Shown here: piece after piece, positions 29,319 through 37,328 of the stretch
Layout: every line of letters starts with the position of its first letter
Position numbering within the stretch: position 1 is the first letter of the stretch
Origin: Aliiroseovarius sp. PrR006
Lineage (GTDB): Bacteria; Pseudomonadota; Alphaproteobacteria; Rhodobacterales; Rhodobacteraceae
DNA: 64,000 nt
Direction: 5' to 3'
NCBI RefSeq assembly: GCF_010500215.1
Contig: NZ_JAAGOY010000004.1
Location: 1,302,001 to 1,366,000, forward strand
Translations under genes and position numbers: made by a program
The notes under the pieces: generated by a model
The model's database searches: none
Seen by the model: only the letters and a program-made list of their open reading frames with translations
Told to the model about the DNA's origin: nothing

Positions 29319-29685
29319 GATGATCCCCTTGAAGCACCCATATATCATAACGGTCCCGCAGCACCGCACGCCATTCAAAAACGACATACGCATGGCGGAT
29401 TGCGTAGAACGACACATTCACGTTGACGCGTGCGCCCAGACATTCGCCATATTAATCCCAAAGCAGCATGTCTTGGCCGAACAGATTGCGCCGCCCATTG
29501 CGGTGCGTAATTTCCCGCCAAGGGGGAGCCTGTAAAACCATTCCCCCTTGTTTATCACCCCACCGGGCTTATTCTTCTTCCTGATACAAAACACATGGAA
29601 CGTGTTGATCTGAAAGGCCGCACGCGCGTGTTCGCGTCCCGGCCTTATAGGCTTTAGACGCGCCGTTTTTGGAAGGGACCTGAAC
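29319..29685. other. Divergent intergenic region with two hairpins
   Basis: No gene could be supported in these 367 bases. They separate the minus-strand diaphorase from the plus-strand XpaC-TelA cassette and should hold both promoters; I could not pick a convincing -35/-10 pair for either. Two hairpins are visible toward the cassette: AACAC...GTGTT at 29589-29605, and a long one at 29614-29646. Confidence 0.6.
29614..29646 (+). other. Long stem-loop upstream of the XpaC-TelA cassette
   Basis: AAGGCCG-c-ACGCG, loop CGTGTT, CGCGT-cc-CGGCCTT: 12 base pairs with a small asymmetric bulge, ending 40 bases before the 27-residue peptide gene. No T-run follows at once (ATAGGCTTT), so terminator, attenuator and protein-binding site all remain possible. 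Confidence 0.55.
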
Positions 29686-29769
29686 GTGTCGGAAAATGGA
29701 TTGCAGAAAACTGCATTCTTTATGCTTCTCGCGCTGATCCTCTATGTTTCGATCATGGGAGGCGCGTAA
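29686..29769 (+). CDS. 27-residue single-pass membrane peptide
   Basis: GTG-initiated open frame of 28 codons: a polar MSENGLQKT start followed by one hydrophobic helix (AFFMLLALILYVSIMGGA). GGAAGGG lies 8 bases before the GTG, and the TAA overlaps the ATG of the XpaC gene by one base (TAATG), a typical coupling arrangement. It reads as a real small protein that leads the cassette, or as a translated coupler for XpaC. No family recognised. Confidence 0.7.
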   Translation: MSENGLQKTAFFMLLALILYVSIMGGA

Positions 29770-30653
29770 TGGCACAGCGATATGGGGGCGACTTCAGCCC
29801 CGGTGGACAGCCCAAAACGCCGCCGCCCACTCGCCGTCCGTTCGACGGACAAGAACCGGCCCGCAGTGCCGGGCGGGTGAACTTTCTGTTTCTTGCCCCC
29901 CTGCCCCTTGCGATCCGTGCGTTTTTTCAACCACCGACCGAGATGGCCCTGACCCTTATGGCGTTCGGCATTCTGATCGCGTCAGCGTGGCTGACCCGCG
30001 ATGGCGTGATGGCCCATCAGGCCTATGACGCCCGTAAAATTGCGCGCCGCCCCGCGATCCCGCGCAAACTGTTCGGTGCGGCCCTGATGGGGGCTGGTCT
30101 GGCGCTGGTGGGTTTTGCGGGGGGCTCGGTCCTGAATGCCGCGATCTTTGGTGTGCTCGGGTCGGGTCTGCATCTGGCCGCGTTTGGCCCCGACCCCCTG
30201 CGCAACAAAGGCGCCGAGGGCGTGGACGAGTTCCAAACTGACCGCGTTGCTCGTGCCGTGGGTGAGGCTGAAAAGCATCTGAACGCTATGCGCGAGGCCA
30301 TTTCTCGCATCCGCGACCGCCGCGTCGAAGCGCGCCTTGATCAGTTCATCGCCACCGCCCGCGACATGTTCCGCACGGTCGAAGACGACCCCCGCGACCT
30401 GACATCGGCCCGGAAATATCTGGGCGTCTACCTGCTGGGCGCGCGTGACGCGACGACCAAATTTGTCGACATCCACCTGCGCGACCCGCATGGCGGCGCG
30501 TTGGCCGACTACGAAATCCTGCTGGATGATTTGGAAGCAAATTTCGCAGCCAAAACGAAGCAATTCCTAAAAGATGATCGCAGCGATCTTGATGTCGAAA
30601 TCGAGGTGCTGCGGGAGAGATTGGCACGCGAAGGCGTGCGCAGCGAAGATTAA
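29769..30653 (+). CDS. XpaC-family protein (5-bromo-4-chloroindolyl phosphate hydrolysis)
   Basis: A 294-residue protein: proline-rich N-terminus (residues 1-35), three or four membrane segments (FLFLAPLPLAIRAFF; MALTLMAFGILIASAWLT; LFGAALMGAGLALVGF; LNAAIFGVLGSGLHL), then a soluble helical domain (AEKHLNAMREAISRIRDRRVEARLDQF) matching the XpaC family. XpaC is named for a Bacillus phosphatase-stain phenotype and commonly stands beside telA; no catalytic site is evident. It is coupled to the upstream peptide and followed by telA after 17 bases. Confidence 0.85.
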   Translation: MAQRYGGDFSPGGQPKTPPPTRRPFDGQEPARSAGRVNFLFLAPLPLAIRAFFQPPTEMALTLMAFGILIASAWLTRDGVMAHQAYDARKIARRPAIPRKLFGAALMGAGLALVGFAGGSVLNAAIFGVLGSGLHLAAFGPDPLRNKGAEGVDEFQTDRVARAVGEAEKHLNAMREAISRIRDRRVEARLDQFIATARDMFRTVEDDPRDLTSARKYLGVYLLGARDATTKFVDIHLRDPHGGALADYEILLDDLEANFAAKTKQFLKDDRSDLDVEIEVLRERLAREGVRSED

Positions 30654-30670
30654 GTGACGAGGATAATGTG

Positions 30671-31864
30671 ATGACCCAGACGACCCGCGAACAGGCGCAA
30701 GCCGCCCTGAAAGAGATTGAGGACACCACCGCTGTGATCCTGCCCGAACCCTCGACCGCTCTGGTCCCTCTGGCGGAGGCAGATGAGCCCACCAGCGCCG
30801 AAATCCAGAAGCGCATGGACGAAATCGACATGACGAACACGCAGTCGATCATCGAATTCGGCTCGGCCGCGCAGTCGGAATTGCAGGTGATCAGCCAAGA
30901 CATGCTGCAGGGCGTGCGCAACAAGGATGTTGGCCCGGCGGGCGACAGCCTACGCAATATCGTGACCACGATCCGCGGCTTCTCGATCAGCGAATTGGAC
31001 ATGCGCCGCAAGCGCAGCTGGTGGGAAAAACTGCTGGGCCGCATGGCGCCTGCAGCCAAGTTCATGGCGCGTTACGAGGATGTTCAGGGTCAGATCGACA
31101 AGATCACCGACAACCTGCTGAACCACGAACATGTGCTTCTGAAAGACATCAAATCGCTCGACAAGCTCTATGAGAAAACACTCGATTTCTATGATGAGCT
31201 GGCTCTGTACATCGCCGCCGGTGAAGCCAAACTGGCCGAGCTGGACGACACCGTAGTCCCCGCAAAAGAGGCCGAGGTCGCCGCCGCCCCCGAAGAGGAT
31301 GGCGTGATCAAGGCACAGGAACTGCGCGACCTGCGCGCCGCGCGTGACGATCTGGAACGCCGGGTGCATGACCTGAAGCTGACCCGTCAGGTGACGATGC
31401 AGTCGCTGCCCTCGATCCGTCTTGTTCAGGAAAACGACAAGTCACTGGTGACCAAGATCAACTCGACCTTGGTGAACACAGTACCGCTTTGGGAAACCCA
31501 GCTGGCGCAAGCCGTGACCATCCAGCGCTCGTCCGAGGCTGCTGCCGCCGTGAAAGACGCCACTGACCTGACCAACGAGCTTTTGACCGCCAATGCCGAA
31601 AACCTGCAAGAGGCCAACCGCATGGTCCGTCAGGAAATGGAGCGCGGTGTCTTCGACATCGAAGCGGTGAAATCGGCCAACGCCACCCTGATCGCCACGA
31701 TCGAGGAAAGCCTGGCCATCGCAGACGAGGGCAAAGCCAAACGCGCCGCTGCCGAAGAAGAACTGGTGAAAATGGAAGCCGAGCTGAAAGAGACTTTGGC
31801 AGCCGCGAAGGCACGCGGCACCGCATCAGGTCACAATCTGGCCGAAAGCGTGTCGGACAGCTAA
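30671..31864 (+). CDS. TelA/KlaA-family toxic-anion resistance protein
   Basis: A 397-residue cytoplasmic, mostly alpha-helical protein of the TelA family (MRRKRSWWEKLLGRMAPAAKF near residue 115 and the coiled-coil C-terminus RTRQVTMQSLPSIRLVQENDKS-like LTRQVTMQSLPSIRLVQ near 240 are diagnostic). Family members were found through tellurite and colicin resistance plasmids, but chromosomal copies beside XpaC suggest an envelope-stress role. ATG 30671 is used because GAGG lies 8 bases upstream; an adjacent GTG at 30668 is the alternative. The DUF2927 lipoprotein gene follows after 20 bases. Confidence 0.92.
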   Translation: MTQTTREQAQAALKEIEDTTAVILPEPSTALVPLAEADEPTSAEIQKRMDEIDMTNTQSIIEFGSAAQSELQVISQDMLQGVRNKDVGPAGDSLRNIVTTIRGFSISELDMRRKRSWWEKLLGRMAPAAKFMARYEDVQGQIDKITDNLLNHEHVLLKDIKSLDKLYEKTLDFYDELALYIAAGEAKLAELDDTVVPAKEAEVAAAPEEDGVIKAQELRDLRAARDDLERRVHDLKLTRQVTMQSLPSIRLVQENDKSLVTKINSTLVNTVPLWETQLAQAVTIQRSSEAAAAVKDATDLTNELLTANAENLQEANRMVRQEMERGVFDIEAVKSANATLIATIEESLAIADEGKAKRAAAEEELVKMEAELKETLAAAKARGTASGHNLAESVSDS

Positions 31865-31884
31865 GAAGGGCGAGAGGCAAGCAG

Positions 31885-32850
31885 GTGAGCAGAACCGCGT
31901 TTCACAAAATCACAGGGGCCGTTATTGCGATGACAGCCCTGACTGCTATGGCGGGCTGCACGTTGCAGACGCCTGCCTCGGCGCCGCCTCAGCCTGTCGA
32001 AACCCTTCCGCATCTGACGATTAACCCCGCGAAAGACAACAGTGCCTATCTTCGGAACTACTACGCCAAGATACAGGCCAGCCGTCTGGTGCATGATCAG
32101 TTGCGTAGGGATGGCGGTGGTCCCGACACGCCCTTCACCGACGCAATGCTGGCGCGGAATTTTGAACGCATCGCCTTCAACAGCGAATACACTCGTGTGG
32201 GCAATCGCCGGATCACACAGGAACACGCCGTCAAGTTGACCCGGTGGACCCGGCCTGTGCGTTTCGGGCTGAACTTCGGGGACGCGGTACCCGAGGAACA
32301 GCGCGAGGTCGACCGGCAGGTCTTTGCGCCCTATGTCGCCCGACTGGCCCGCTTGACGGGCCACCAGATCAGCGCCGCCTCGGGTGCCGTTCCGATTGGT
32401 GTGAACTTCACCGTCTTCATCCTGACCGAGAGCGAGCGCCGCGCGAGTGCGACGGCACTCCGTCGTGCGGTGCCAGGCATAAGTGACGCCGATCTCTATC
32501 AAATCGCTAATCTGAATCGCGACACACAATGCGTTGTCTTCGCCGGAGACCGCGATGACGATAACCGTATCGAGCGCGCCGTCGCCGTGATCCGCGCCGA
32601 GCTGCCCGACCTGATGCGCACGGCCTGCATCCACGAGGAACTGGCGCAAGGCCTTGGCCTACCCAATGACAGCCCCTTGGCGCGTCCCTCGATCTTTAAC
32701 GATTCCGACGAATTCGGGCTTCTTACCTCGCATGACGAGCTGTTGTTGCAGATGCTCTATGACAAGCGTCTGCAGCCCGGTATGACCGCCGACGAGGCGC
32801 GCCCGATCTTTACCAAAATTGCAGCCGAACTTATGGGCGGCTCTGCGTGA
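31885..32850 (+). CDS. DUF2927 lipoprotein
   Basis: A 321-residue protein with a lipoprotein signal (KITGAVIAMTALTAMAGC, Cys near residue 25) and a DUF2927-type domain. The segment TACIHEELAQGLGLPNDS near residue 249 has the spacing of a metzincin zinc site with the ligands changed (E-E-x-x-Q-x-x-G-x-x-N). That points to a peptidase-like fold without obvious zinc ligands. GTG start with GAGAGG upstream. Third main gene of the XpaC-TelA cassette; likely membrane-anchored facing the periplasm. Confidence 0.82.
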   Translation: MSRTAFHKITGAVIAMTALTAMAGCTLQTPASAPPQPVETLPHLTINPAKDNSAYLRNYYAKIQASRLVHDQLRRDGGGPDTPFTDAMLARNFERIAFNSEYTRVGNRRITQEHAVKLTRWTRPVRFGLNFGDAVPEEQREVDRQVFAPYVARLARLTGHQISAASGAVPIGVNFTVFILTESERRASATALRRAVPGISDADLYQIANLNRDTQCVVFAGDRDDDNRIERAVAVIRAELPDLMRTACIHEELAQGLGLPNDSPLARPSIFNDSDEFGLLTSHDELLLQMLYDKRLQPGMTADEARPIFTKIAAELMGGSA

Positions 32851-32878
32851 CCCCATTGCCCCCTAGGAGGATTTAACC

Positions 32879-33994
32879 ATGGGTATTCTTGATTTTCTGA
32901 CCGGAGAATTCATCGACGTCATTCATTGGGTGGATGACACGCGCGACACGATGGTCTGGCGCTTTGAGCGCGAAGATCACGAGATCAAGTACGGCGCGAA
33001 GCTGACCGTGCGCGAAGGTCAGGCCGCCGTGTTCGTGCATGAAGGCCAGCTGGCGGATGTGTTCACGCCCGGCCTTTACATGCTTGAAACCAACAACATG
33101 CCGATCCTGACGACGCTGAACCACTGGGATCACGGCTTCAAGTCGCCTTTCAAGTCCGAGGTTTATTACGTCAACACGACCCGTTTCAACGATCTGAAAT
33201 GGGGCACCAAGAACCCGATCATGCTGCGCGATCCGGAATTCGGCCCGACCCGCATCCGCGCCTATGGCACTTACTCGGTCCGCGTGACGGACCCAGCGAA
33301 GTTTCTTGTGGAAATCGTCGGCACTGATGGCGAATTCACGATGGACGAGATCAGCTTCCAGATCCGCAACATCATCGTGCAGGCCTTCAGCCGCGTGATC
33401 GCAGGCGCGGGCATTCCGGTTCTGGACATGGCCGCCAACACTGCTGATCTGGGCAAAATTGTCGCCGCCGAGATCACCGGCATTGTCGCCGATTACGGCC
33501 TGTCGATCCCTGAATTCTATATCGAAAACATCTCGCTTCCCCCCGCGGTCGAGGCGGTGATGGACAAGCGCACCTCGATGGGCATCGCTGGCAATCTAGA
33601 CAACTACATGAAGTTCAACGCGGCCGAGGCGATGGGGGCCGAGAACTCGGCCATGGCATCGTCGATGGGCGCTGGTATGGGTGCTGCGATGGGTATGGGC
33701 ATGGCCGGTCAGATGCAGTCCGGCCCGTGGGGCGCCGCCCCTGCTGCCCCGGCGGCACCGCGCGCACAAACACCGCCTCCTCCGCCGCTGGAACGCGTCT
33801 GGCACGTGGCCGAGAACGGCAATACCAAAGGTCCGTTTTCCAAGGCCGCAATCGGGCGCATGGCCGCTGCAGGCAGTCTGACCCGCGACAGCCACGTCTG
33901 GACCCCCGGCCAAGACGGCTGGATGCGCGCCGAGGATGTGGCCGAGCTGGCACAGCTCTTCACCATCTTGCCGCCGCCCCCGCCCGGTGCCTAA
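32879..33994 (+). CDS. SPFH-domain protein with C-terminal GYF_2 (DUF4339) domain
   Basis: A 371-residue protein: SPFH/band-7-like domain of the YdjI 'virion core' type at about residues 20-245 (MLETNNMPILTTLNHWDHG; SEVYYVNTTRFNDLKWGT; RAYGTYSVRVTDP), a Met/Gly/Ala-rich linker (about 250-305), and a GYF_2 domain (WHVAENGNTKGPFSKAAIGR to WMRAEDV, about 312-360). SPFH proteins scaffold membrane microdomains; GYF_2 mediates protein contacts. AGGAGG stands 8 bases before the ATG, the strongest ribosome site in the cassette. Confidence 0.9.
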   Translation: MGILDFLTGEFIDVIHWVDDTRDTMVWRFEREDHEIKYGAKLTVREGQAAVFVHEGQLADVFTPGLYMLETNNMPILTTLNHWDHGFKSPFKSEVYYVNTTRFNDLKWGTKNPIMLRDPEFGPTRIRAYGTYSVRVTDPAKFLVEIVGTDGEFTMDEISFQIRNIIVQAFSRVIAGAGIPVLDMAANTADLGKIVAAEITGIVADYGLSIPEFYIENISLPPAVEAVMDKRTSMGIAGNLDNYMKFNAAEAMGAENSAMASSMGAGMGAAMGMGMAGQMQSGPWGAAPAAPAAPRAQTPPPPPLERVWHVAENGNTKGPFSKAAIGRMAAAGSLTRDSHVWTPGQDGWMRAEDVAELAQLFTILPPPPPGA

Positions 33995-34054
33995 GTCGTC
34001 GGGCGATCCGACCGGGTCGCCCTTCCCCTTTCCTCGAGACAAGGTTTCCTCCGG

Positions 34055-35170
34055 ATGACCTATCCGCGCGAAGACACCCAATCGCCCGTCGAAGAACATC
34101 GCTTTCCCTGCGACCAATGCGGGGCAGATCTGCGGTTCGATCCCGAGCACAACCAGCTGACCTGTGACCATTGTGGCTTCAAGGCTCCGATCGAGGATCG
34201 CCAACCGCCACAGGCCGTCATCCGCGAGCTGGACCTGAAACGCGCCCTGTCCGCTGATCTGCCGGATCACGAACTGGAAGAAACCCGTGTGGTCGCCTGC
34301 CCGAACTGCGCCGCTCAGTTCGAATTTGACGCGGCCACCCATGCTGCAGAATGCCCCTTCTGCGCCACACCAGTTGTGACTGACACCGGCACGCATCGGC
34401 ATATCAAGCCCAAAGGGCTCGCCCCGTTTGAATTAGAGGAACGCGAGGCTCACAAAGCCATGAGCGACTGGCTGGGTCGACTCTGGTTTGCGCCGAACGG
34501 GTTGCAGGAGTACGCCCGCAAGGGGCGCAAGATGACGGGCATTTATGTGCCCTATTGGACCTTCGATGCGGACACCAAAACGCGATATACCGGCCAGCGC
34601 GGGACCGAGCACCAACGCACACGCACCGTCATGGTAAATGGCAAACGCGAAACGCGCACGACGACACATGTCCGCTGGACCTCGGTCTCGGGCCGGGTGG
34701 CGCGGTTCTTTGATGACGTGCTGGTGCTGGCCTCTCGTGGTCTTCCCAAGAAATACACCGACGCGCTGGAGCCGTGGGATCTGTCGCGATTGGAGCCCTA
34801 TCGCCCCGAGTTTCTGGCAGGCTTCCGCGCCGAGGGCTACACCGTCGATCTGGACGAGGGCTTTGACGAAGCGCGCGAGTATATGAACCGCGTCATCCTG
34901 CGCGATGTGAAATTTGACATTGGCGGGGACCGTCAGCGCGTCAGTTCGATGGACACGGAAATGTCCGATCTGACCTTCAAGCACATCCTGCTGCCGGTTT
35001 GGCTGGCCGCCTACAAGTATCGCGGCAAGACCTATCGGTTTGTGGTGAACGGGCAGAATGGTCGTGTACAAGGGGAACGCCCCTACTCGGTCTGGAAAAT
35101 CGCCTTTGCTGTGATTTTGGGACTGATCGTGGCCGGTGTGATCGGCTATCTGTCGGCGCAAAGCCAATAG
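34055..35170 (+). CDS. Double zinc-ribbon protein with C-terminal membrane anchor
   Basis: A 371-residue protein with two N-terminal zinc ribbons (FPCDQCGADL...LTCDHCG, residues 24-44; VACPNCAAQFEF...AECPFCATPV, residues 84-109), a middle domain with aromatic-rich YVPYWTFDADTKTRYTGQRG, and a single C-terminal helix (IAFAVILGLIVAGVIGYLSA). Relatives are often labelled 'primosomal protein N'-like', but no helicase motifs exist here. It follows the SPFH gene by 60 bases and probably works with it at the membrane. Confidence 0.85.
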   Translation: MTYPREDTQSPVEEHRFPCDQCGADLRFDPEHNQLTCDHCGFKAPIEDRQPPQAVIRELDLKRALSADLPDHELEETRVVACPNCAAQFEFDAATHAAECPFCATPVVTDTGTHRHIKPKGLAPFELEEREAHKAMSDWLGRLWFAPNGLQEYARKGRKMTGIYVPYWTFDADTKTRYTGQRGTEHQRTRTVMVNGKRETRTTTHVRWTSVSGRVARFFDDVLVLASRGLPKKYTDALEPWDLSRLEPYRPEFLAGFRAEGYTVDLDEGFDEAREYMNRVILRDVKFDIGGDRQRVSSMDTEMSDLTFKHILLPVWLAAYKYRGKTYRFVVNGQNGRVQGERPYSVWKIAFAVILGLIVAGVIGYLSAQSQ

Positions 35171-35180
35171 AGGGCAGCCG

Positions 35181-35861
35181 ATGACTCCCGACCAATTCGA
35201 CACGCTTCTGAGCGCCCGCCATTCCTGCCGTGCCTTCCGCCCGGATCCGATCCCCACGCCGGTGATCGAACAAATCTTGCGCTCGGCCCAAAAGGTGCCA
35301 AGCTGGTGTAACGCGCAGCCGTGGCAGGTTGAAGTGACCACCGCGTCCGAAACCGACCGCCTGCGCGATGCCTTCTATGCCCACGCGATGCAATCCGCGC
35401 AGACGCCGGATATAGACTGGCCCAGCGCCTATACCGGGCTGCATCAACGCCGCCGCAAGACCTGTGGCTTGCAACTTTACAAAAGCGTGGGTGTAGCGCC
35501 GGGGGATCGCGCCGCATCCGGTCAGCAGATGCTGGAAAACTTCCGCTTCTTCGGCGCCCCGCATATCGCCCTGATCACCGCTCCCGCCGAGCTTGGCCCC
35601 TATGCCTATCTGGATTGCGGGGGCTTCGTGACCGGGTTCTGTCTGGCTGCCACCGCCCAAGGTGTCGCAACAATCCCACAAGCCGCCGTGGCCGCGTTCG
35701 CGCCCTTCCTGCGCGACTGGTTTAATCTGCCAGACGATCGCGTGATCCTGTGTGGCATTGCCTTTGGTTTGAGCGACGAGGAGCACCCCGCCAACAGGTT
35801 CCGCACCGAACGGGCGGATTTGGACGAGTGGGTGCATTGGCACGGAAAGGACAGTAAATGA
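35181..35861 (+). CDS. Nitroreductase-family flavoprotein
   Basis: A 226-residue FMN/NAD(P)H oxidoreductase (family start [36 protein letters not shown] near residue 34; C-terminal [16 protein letters not shown]). Such enzymes reduce nitro compounds, quinones or flavins; the physiological substrate cannot be told. It begins 10 bases after the zinc-ribbon gene and overlaps dtd by four bases, so it reads as part of the same transcript as the XpaC-TelA cassette. Confidence 0.9.
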   Translation: MTPDQFDTLLSARHSCRAFRPDPIPTPVIEQILRSAQKVPSWCNAQPWQVEVTTASETDRLRDAFYAHAMQSAQTPDIDWPSAYTGLHQRRRKTCGLQLYKSVGVAPGDRAASGQQMLENFRFFGAPHIALITAPAELGPYAYLDCGGFVTGFCLAATAQGVATIPQAAVAAFAPFLRDWFNLPDDRVILCGIAFGLSDEEHPANRFRTERADLDEWVHWHGKDSK

Positions 35862-36295
35862 GAGCTTTGATCCAACGCGTTAGCGAGGCTGCGGTTCGTG
35901 TCGACGGCGAGGTTATTGGCGAGATCGGCCCCGGCCTTCTGGTTCTGGTCTGCGCGATGGAAGGCGACGCCGAGGCGAATGCCGACACGCTGGCGGCCAA
36001 AATCTCGAAACTGCGGATCTTCAAGGATGACGCGGACAAGATGAACCGGTCCTTGCTGGATACGGGCGGGACGGCGCTTGTGGTCAGCCAGTTCACGCTG
36101 GCCGCCGACACCTCGCGCGGGAACCGTCCGGGGTTTTCTACAGCAGCCCGCCCGGACGAGGGCGAGCGGCTTTATGAATACTTCGCAGACCAGCTACGCG
36201 GTCACGGGATTGAAGTGGCGCAGGGGCGTTTCGGCGCGGACATGAAAGTGTCGCTGGTGAATGACGGTCCAGTCACGATCTGGATGGAGTTCTAA
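35858..36295 (+). CDS. dtd: D-aminoacyl-tRNA deacylase
   Basis: A 145-residue DTD-type deacylase that removes D-amino acids (and mischarged glycine) from tRNA. Diagnostic segments: [18 protein letters not shown] at the N-terminus, the active-site [20 protein letters not shown] (about residues 75-94) and the C-terminal cross-subunit motif [12 protein letters not shown] containing the Gly-cisPro-like GP. The ATGA overlap (35858-35861) couples it to the nitroreductase gene. Last gene of the plus-strand run. Confidence 0.96.
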   Translation: MRALIQRVSEAAVRVDGEVIGEIGPGLLVLVCAMEGDAEANADTLAAKISKLRIFKDDADKMNRSLLDTGGTALVVSQFTLAADTSRGNRPGFSTAARPDEGERLYEYFADQLRGHGIEVAQGRFGADMKVSLVNDGPVTIWMEF

Positions 36296-36300
36296 GGCCA

Positions 36301-36395
36301 AGGGGGCTCACTTCGTGAGCCTGTAGGGGCTTTGCCCCAGAGGGAAAGCAAGCTTACCCTCTTCCCCAGGATATTTTCAGCAAGAAAATGAGGGG
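36301..36395. repeat. Intergenic multi-hairpin element, Rhodobacterales type
   Basis: Three hairpins in under 100 bases between convergent dtd and ghrA: GGCTCAC-TTC-GTGAGCC (36305-36321), GGGGC-TTT-GCCCC (36326-36338) and ATTTTC...GAAAAT (36373-36389), the last inside CCCCAGGATATTTTCAGC. From memory, elements with a CCCC(G/A)GGATATTT core are dispersed between genes in Rhodobacterales genomes. Only one copy is evident in this window. It may also end transcription for both genes. Confidence 0.65.
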
Positions 36396-37328
36396 TTAGT
36401 AGCCCGCTTTTTTATCGACCAGATGCAGGAAGGGTTCCTTGGCCTCGCCGCGACGGATGTTTTCGGCAATGACCTTTGCCGCCGTGTCGGGGCGCGTATC
36501 TGACGCGATATGCGGCGTGACCGTCACTTTCGAGTGGGCCCAAAAGGGATCGTCAGCGGGCAGAGGTTCGACGCGGAACACGTCCAGCGTCGCGTGACCG
36601 ATATGGCCGCGATCCAGCGCGCCCAGCAGGGCGGAATCGTCAATCAGCGGGCCACGGCCCGGATTGATGATCACAGCGCCTTCGGGCATCATTGCGATCC
36701 GTTCGGCGTCCAGCACGTTTTCGGTCGCTTTGGTAGCGGGCAGCAGCAGGACCAGAATGTCAGAATTGCGCAGCACCTGTTCCAACCCTTCATCGCCGTG
36801 CAGACAGGTGACGCCGTCGATCGACTTGGCACCGCGGCTCCAGCCAGACACGGGGAAGTTCAGATCGGTCAGCGCCTTAGCACAGACGCGGCCCAGCTCT
36901 CCTAGCCCCAGAATGCCAACGCGGCGGTCGCGGGCCAAGGGCGGGGCGAGACGGCCCCACGCGGGGCTGGTGTTGTGAATGTCCTGATCCATTTCCAGAT
37001 GGTGGCGTAGCACGTGGCCCACGACCCATTCGGTCATGCCTTCGCTTAGCCCCTGATCCACCATACGCGCATAGGGCTGGGTCAGCGTGGGGTTATAGAC
37101 GATCCGTTCGACCCCGGCCCACAGGCCCAGCACCGCCTTGGCACGTGTAAAGGGGGTGAAATCCTGAAGCGCGCTGTTTGGGTCGTAGACGATGTAATCC
37201 ACCTGATCGGCGGGCAGGTCGCAGGATAGCGCCGCCTCGATCTCGATCTCGTCAAGCGCCTTGCTGATCTCGCGTTGATAGACATCCCAGCGTTTGGGGT
37301 TGCCGGCATAAAGGACGTTGATGGGCAT
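36396..37328 (-). CDS. ghrA: Glyoxylate/hydroxypyruvate reductase A
   Basis: A 310-residue NAD(P)H-dependent D-2-hydroxyacid dehydrogenase of the GhrA type, reducing glyoxylate to glycolate and hydroxypyruvate to glycerate. Rossmann loop RVGILGLGELGRVCAKAL near residue 137; catalytic Arg in INPGRGPLIDD near 225, Glu in DVFRVEPLP near 252 and His in VTPHIASDTRP near 275. Its ATG overlaps the rodA stop by one base (TGATG), so it is translated as the last gene of the rod-shape operon despite an unrelated function. Confidence 0.93.
   Translation of the reverse strand: MPINVLYAGNPKRWDVYQREISKALDEIEIEAALSCDLPADQVDYIVYDPNSALQDFTPFTRAKAVLGLWAGVERIVYNPTLTQPYARMVDQGLSEGMTEWVVGHVLRHHLEMDQDIHNTSPAWGRLAPPLARDRRVGILGLGELGRVCAKALTDLNFPVSGWSRGAKSIDGVTCLHGDEGLEQVLRNSDILVLLLPATKATENVLDAERIAMMPEGAVIINPGRGPLIDDSALLGALDRGHIGHATLDVFRVEPLPADDPFWAHSKVTVTPHIASDTRPDTAAKVIAENIRRGEAKEPFLHLVDKKAGY

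Noticed and set aside
29614-29646. tRNA or intrinsic terminator
   Set aside because: There is no cloverleaf and no T-tract after the stem.
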